Of a stretch of DNA of 64,000 nucleotides, positions 60,398 to 64,000 are shown in pieces. Each line of letters begins with the position of its first letter. Positions within the stretch are counted from its first letter, which is position 1. The notes beneath the pieces are model-generated. The model was not told the DNA's origin. It ran no database searches and saw nothing but the letters and a program-made list of their open reading frames with translations. Origin of the DNA: Stenotrophomonas africana (GTDB taxonomy: Bacteria; Pseudomonadota; Gammaproteobacteria; Xanthomonadales; Xanthomonadaceae); contig NZ_JABEME010000001.1 in the NCBI RefSeq assembly GCF_013004645.1, positions 796,718 to 860,717 of the forward strand, written 5' to 3'. Both the position numbers and the translations under genes were made by a program.

Positions 60398-60865
60398 GTG
60401 AACCAGAGCGGCTACAACCCGGATCCACACCGGCATCCGGGTCTCCATGTCATCGCCCTGCTCGAAGCGAGCAAGGCGATGCTGGCACTGTTGGCCGCCA
60501 CCGGGCTGGAAGTGCTCGGACCGCAGCCGCTGCGGCACGGCATCATGGTCCTGATCCGGCGTTTCAGCCTGGACCCGGACCATGGCACCCTGCCCTCGCT
60601 GCTGCACATGATCAGCCCCGACGCGGTCCACCTGGCCGCGGCGGGGATGATCGGCTACGGCCTGCTGCACCTGGTCGAAGCCTGGGGCCTTTGGCGGGCC
60701 AAGGCCTGGGCCTCCTGGCTGGGCTGCCTGACCGCCTCGCTGTACCTGCCCTTCGATATCTTCGCGATCATCCGCCACCCCGGCTGGCCGTCGTGGACGA
60801 TCCTGGCGATCAACCTGATCGTGGTCTACGTCCTCGCCCGCGACCTGCGCAAGCGCCACCGCTGA
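60398..60865 (+). CDS. DUF2127 membrane protein
   Basis: 155 aa from GTG 60398. Four hydrophobic segments (HVIALLEASKAMLALLAATG near the start; the last, WTILAINLIVVYVLARDL, near the end) and basic ends, as in DUF2127 proteins. Function of the family unknown. It starts 11 nt after typA and ends 41 nt before the amidase gene, so it may be in the typA transcript. Confidence 0.82.
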   Translation: MNQSGYNPDPHRHPGLHVIALLEASKAMLALLAATGLEVLGPQPLRHGIMVLIRRFSLDPDHGTLPSLLHMISPDAVHLAAAGMIGYGLLHLVEAWGLWRAKAWASWLGCLTASLYLPFDIFAIIRHPGWPSWTILAINLIVVYVLARDLRKRHR

Positions 60866-60906
60866 GCACCGGCTACACTGGGGATTGGAGCCGACCAAGC
60901 CGCCCC

Positions 60907-62529
60907 ATGCGCCCGTCCTTGCCGCCTCTGCTGACCTGCCTGCTCGCCGCGCTGCCTGCGCTGCTTTCGGCTGGCTGCAGCCCGGCCACGCCCAGCGCGC
61001 ATGCGGCCGAACCTGCGAGCCGCAACGTGCCGTTCCCGTACGCCGAAACCGATGTCACCGACCTGCAGGCGCGGATGACCGCCGGTGAACTGGACAGCAC
61101 CACCCTGACCCAGGCCTACCTGCAGCGCATCGCTGCCCTGGACCGCACCGGGCCGCGCCTGCGCGCGGTGATCGAGCTCAACCCCGATGCCCTGAAGGAA
61201 GCCGCCGCGCGCGACCGCGAGCGCCGTAATGGTCGCCTGCGTGGCCCACTGCATGGCATCCCGCTGCTGTTGAAGGACAACATCAACGCCGCGCCGATGG
61301 CCACCAGTGCCGGCTCGCTGGCGCTGCAGGGATTCCGTCCGGACGATGCATACCTGGTACGGCGTCTGCGCGAAGCCGGTGCGGTGGTGCTGGGCAAGAC
61401 CAATCTGAGCGAATGGGCCAATTTCCGCGGCAATGATTCGATCTCCGGTTGGAGCGCGCGTGGCGGCCAGACCCGCAATCCCTATCGGCTGAGCCATTCG
61501 CCCTGTGGCTCCAGCAGCGGCAGCGCGGTGGCCGTGGCCGCCAACCTGGCCAGCGTGGCGATCGGCACCGAGACCGACGGCAGCATCGTCTGCCCGGCGG
61601 CGATCAACGGTGTGGTCGGCCTGAAACCGACGGTCGGCCTGGTCAGCCGCGACGGCATCATCCCGATCTCCTTCAGCCAGGACACCGCTGGACCGATGGC
61701 GCGCAGTGTCGCCGACGCCGCCGCTGTACTGACCGCGATCGCGGGCCGCGACGATGCCGACCCCGCCACCGCGACCATGCCCGGCCGTGCGGTCTACGAC
61801 TACACCGCGCGCCTGGACCCGCAGGGCCTGCGCGGCAAGCGCATCGGCCTGCTGCAGACACCGCTGCTGAAGTACCGCGGCATGCCGCCACTGATCGAAC
61901 AGGCGGCGACCGAGCTGCGTCGAGCGGGCGCCGTGGTGGTGCCGGTGGAGCTGCCCAACCAGGGCGCCTGGGCCGAGGCCGAGCGCACGCTGCTGCTGTA
62001 CGAATTCAAGGCCGGGCTGGAGCGCTACCTCAGCACCCACCGCGCGCCACTGCGCACCCTGGCCGAGCTGATCGCCTTCAACCAGGCGCACAGCAAGCAG
62101 GAACTGGGCCTGTTCGGCCAGGAGCTGCTGGTGGAGGCCGATGCCACCGCCGGCCTGGCCGACCCCGCCTACATCCGCGCGCGCAGCGATGCGCGCCGCC
62201 TGGCCGGCCCGGAAGGCATCGACGCCGCCCTCGCCGCCCATCAGCTTGACGCTCTGGTGGCGCCAACCACCGGCGTGGCATGGCCGATCCGCAGCGAAGG
62301 CGACGACTTCCCCGGCGAGAGCTACAGCGCCGCCGCCGTGGCCGGTTATCCCAGCCTGACCGTGCCGATGGGCCAGATCGATGGCCTGCCGGTCGGCCTG
62401 CTGTTCATGGGTACCGCCTGGAGCGAACCGAAGCTGATCGAAATGGCCTACGCCTACGAACAGCGCACGCGCGCACGGCGCCCGCCGCACTTTGATACCG
62501 ATGCACTGATCGACGCCGGCGAGCCGTGA
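60907..62529 (+). CDS. pam: Peptide amidase
   Basis: 540 aa. Amidase-signature enzyme that removes the C-terminal amide from peptide amides; the S. maltophilia enzyme has been solved structurally, with triad Lys123, Ser202 and Ser226. Counting from the ATG at 60907, these positions are Lys in LLLKDN, Ser in CGSSSGS and Ser in TDGSIVC, an exact fit. The exported precursor has a leader with LLSAGC (possible lipobox) and then RNVPFPYAE, the known mature start. Placed after DUF2127 on the same strand. Confidence 0.95.
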   Translation: MRPSLPPLLTCLLAALPALLSAGCSPATPSAHAAEPASRNVPFPYAETDVTDLQARMTAGELDSTTLTQAYLQRIAALDRTGPRLRAVIELNPDALKEAAARDRERRNGRLRGPLHGIPLLLKDNINAAPMATSAGSLALQGFRPDDAYLVRRLREAGAVVLGKTNLSEWANFRGNDSISGWSARGGQTRNPYRLSHSPCGSSSGSAVAVAANLASVAIGTETDGSIVCPAAINGVVGLKPTVGLVSRDGIIPISFSQDTAGPMARSVADAAAVLTAIAGRDDADPATATMPGRAVYDYTARLDPQGLRGKRIGLLQTPLLKYRGMPPLIEQAATELRRAGAVVVPVELPNQGAWAEAERTLLLYEFKAGLERYLSTHRAPLRTLAELIAFNQAHSKQELGLFGQELLVEADATAGLADPAYIRARSDARRLAGPEGIDAALAAHQLDALVAPTTGVAWPIRSEGDDFPGESYSAAAVAGYPSLTVPMGQIDGLPVGLLFMGTAWSEPKLIEMAYAYEQRTRARRPPHFDTDALIDAGEP

Positions 62530-62539
62530 TCGTGTTTCT

Positions 62540-62605
62540 GTAGAGCCGAGCCCACGCTCGGCTTCAACGGAAAATCGAAAGCAGCCGAGCATGGCTCGGC
62601 TCTAC
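62540..62605. repeat. SMAG/REP dimer
   Basis: GTAGAGCCGAGCCCACGCTC at the left and, inverted, CCGAGCATGGCTCGGCTCTA at the right, ending CTAC at 62605. The right end contains the stop codon of the mscS-like gene. Confidence 0.85.
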
Positions 62606-63789
62606 AGCGGCTGGTCGGGCTCCACCGATACGATCGCCGCCTCACCATCTTCAGCACCCGGCGAACGCACATCCGCAGTGCGCGCCCTCGGGCCACGCGG
62701 CATATCCAGCTCGTCTTCGTGTTGCAGCCGCGCACGCACCTGCGGCAACGACTGCGGATGCTCACGTGCGAGGAAATCGAGCATGCGTTCGCGCACCAGG
62801 CAACGCAGGTCGAAGGCATCACCGGAGCTGCGCGCGCTGACCAGCAGGCGCACCTGGATCGCACGCTCGCTGGTCTCGGTCACCTGGGTCACGCAGACCC
62901 GGCCATCCCACAGCGCTTCGCCCCGGCAGATGCGCTCCAGCTCGGCGCGGATCGCCGCAATGGGCGCGCGGTAGTCCAGCCAGAAGAATGCGGTACCGAG
63001 CAGGTCGGCGCTGCGCCGCGTCCAGTTCTGGAACGGGTTCTCGATGAACCACGTCAGCGGCACCACCATCCGCCGCTCATCCCAGATCCGCACCACCACG
63101 TAGCTGCTGCCGATCTCCTCGATGCGTCCCCACTCGCCCTCGACGATCACCACGTCGTCCAGGCGGATCGGCTGCGTCAGTGCGATCTGCAGGCCGGCGA
63201 TGAGGTTGCCGAACACCGGCTTGGCGGCGATGCCCGCCACCAGTCCGATCAGGCCCGCCGACGCCAGCAGCGCCGTGCCGATCTTCTGCACCATCGGGAA
63301 GGTCAGCAGCACCAGCGATGCGCCCAGCACGATGATGCCGCCCATCAGCACACGGCTGAGCACCCGCGTCTGGGTCTGGATGCGGCGCGCTTCCAGGTTG
63401 TCGGAGACATCAATGGGATGGCTGCGCAGGATCGCGCGCTCGCCCGCCGCCACCGCGCGTACCAGCAGCCAGACGAAGCAGGCCATCAATGCAATGTGTA
63501 GTCCGTGCTGCAGATGGCCCAGCAACGGATCCTGCAGTGGCGTCGCCTGCAAGGCGGGAATCAAGAGCAGCAGCGGCCACGCGGTGGCCATCGGCAGCCC
63601 GAGCACGCGCCCGATGCGCGCACGCCGGCGATCACGCCCTTTCAGCCGGTGATAGATCCACAGGATCAGCCACGCGCCGATGCCGCCCACCACCACGGCC
63701 AATCCCAACGGCCATGCGTAGGCCTGTGCGCTCTGCCAGTGCACCGTTGCCACCTCCAGTCGAACCACCAGGTGGACAGCCTCGCGCAT
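62602..63789 (-). CDS. MscS-family mechanosensitive channel
   Basis: 395 aa. Three to five transmembrane segments in the first 200 residues. The pore helix GLIGLVAGIAAKPVFGNLIAG carries the MscS Gly/Ala pattern, followed by the beta domain (DDVVIVEGEWGRIEEIGSSY, VVPLTWFIENPFQNW). The C-terminal tail is acidic and ends PDQPL, and the TAG stop comes from the SMAG end at 62602-62605. It releases solutes on osmotic downshock. Start at 63789 is by position; no strong ribosome site seen. Confidence 0.9.
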   Translation of the reverse strand: MREAVHLVVRLEVATVHWQSAQAYAWPLGLAVVVGGIGAWLILWIYHRLKGRDRRRARIGRVLGLPMATAWPLLLLIPALQATPLQDPLLGHLQHGLHIALMACFVWLLVRAVAAGERAILRSHPIDVSDNLEARRIQTQTRVLSRVLMGGIIVLGASLVLLTFPMVQKIGTALLASAGLIGLVAGIAAKPVFGNLIAGLQIALTQPIRLDDVVIVEGEWGRIEEIGSSYVVVRIWDERRMVVPLTWFIENPFQNWTRRSADLLGTAFFWLDYRAPIAAIRAELERICRGEALWDGRVCVTQVTETSERAIQVRLLVSARSSGDAFDLRCLVRERMLDFLAREHPQSLPQVRARLQHEDELDMPRGPRARTADVRSPGAEDGEAAIVSVEPDQPL

Positions 63790-63835
63790 GGCGCATGAGC
63801 GTCACGTCAGCCGTTCGTAAGCAGGGTGTTGGTCG

Positions 63836-64000
63836 GCAGGGCTTGCAGCCCTGCACCTGCCAGAATCCGAAGCAACAGCAACGGCAGAAGCGGGCATTCC
63901 GTGGGATGGCGGGGTGGGTCCGGTTGCGGGAGACGCCGTAAACCCATCCATGGGGGCTTGGCCGCGGCATCCATGCCGCGGACACTCCCGCAACCGGACC
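63836..64000 (-). repeat. Composite palindromic repeat, copy D (cut by window end)
   Basis: Same orientation as copy B: terminal hairpin GCAGGGCTTGCAGCCCTGC (63836-63854), linker with CAACAGCAA, stem arm 63908-63932, inner hairpin CCGCGGCATCCATGCCGCGG (63962-63981, longer than in other copies), and the start of the complementary arm (63985-64000). Lies upstream of the mscS-like gene. The rest of 63790-64000 has no supportable gene. Confidence 0.85.

Noticed and set aside
58308..60428. A 706-codon minus-strand frame opposite typA
   Set aside because: Antisense of a conserved GTPase; no start signal and no protein-like composition.

Overview
The window is chromosomal DNA of a Xanthomonadaceae bacterium, almost certainly Stenotrophomonas maltophilia or a very close relative. 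The GC content is high. The predicted protein at 60907-62529 matches what is known of the S. maltophilia peptide amidase, including its catalytic residues at positions 123, 202 and 226. The intergenic DNA is also full of GTAG-ended palindromes of the SMAG/REP type known from this species. I see no prophage, insertion sequence, CRISPR array or rRNA operon. The gene content is mostly core.

Layout. 1-3.7 kb: clpP (cut by the window edge), tig, and a minus-strand tRNA group (Leu; Lys, Lys, His, Arg, Pro). 3.8-10 kb: a Bax inhibitor-like membrane protein, an isochorismatase-like/LysR/TauE group, NAD-type isocitrate dehydrogenase, and an AhpD-like protein overlapping a glutaredoxin. 10-18 kb: a BepA-like metalloprotease, then phosphate genes phoB-phoR-ppk-ppx with a candidate Pho box in front. 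18-24.5 kb: two tandem paralogous TonB-dependent receptors. 24.6-30 kb: glycosyltransferase, PAP2 phosphatase, lpxH, a secreted metalloprotease and a DUF2235 hydrolase. 30-36.4 kb: the minus-strand cluster histidine phosphatase-folC-SPOR protein-cvpA-purF-DUF455. 36.6-45.7 kb: S46 peptidase, tdh and kbl separated by a TorF-type porin, a pseudouridine synthase between two small exported proteins that share a motif, and an OmpA-family porin. 46-64 kb: oxidoreductase, YczE-type protein, fadH, SleB-like hydrolase, GST, a SUFU-domain protein, prpE, rluA, mdh, ppiB, typA, peptide amidase and an MscS channel.

Functional links. phoBR with ppk and ppx joins phosphate sensing to polyphosphate synthesis and breakdown. 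tdh and kbl together convert threonine to glycine. lpxH, the glycosyltransferase and PAP2 point to envelope lipid work. mdh, the isocitrate dehydrogenase and prpE serve central carbon metabolism.

The most unusual material is non-coding. (1) A composite palindromic repeat of about 210-230 bp occurs four times (16153-16370, 55359-55567, 55695-55924, and 63836 to the window end). Its long stem keeps pairing through compensatory base changes, and it has a hexanucleotide-repeat linker and a terminal hairpin. (2) The tdh/S46 divergent region holds a 28-bp inverted repeat enclosing two hairpins with AGGAC loops. (3) A 65-bp perfect palindrome sits between two convergent genes at about 30.1 kb. (4) A duplicated element of about 149 bp lies at 8.95-9.2 kb. 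SMAG ends also supply the stop codons of two genes and the C-terminal codons of a third.
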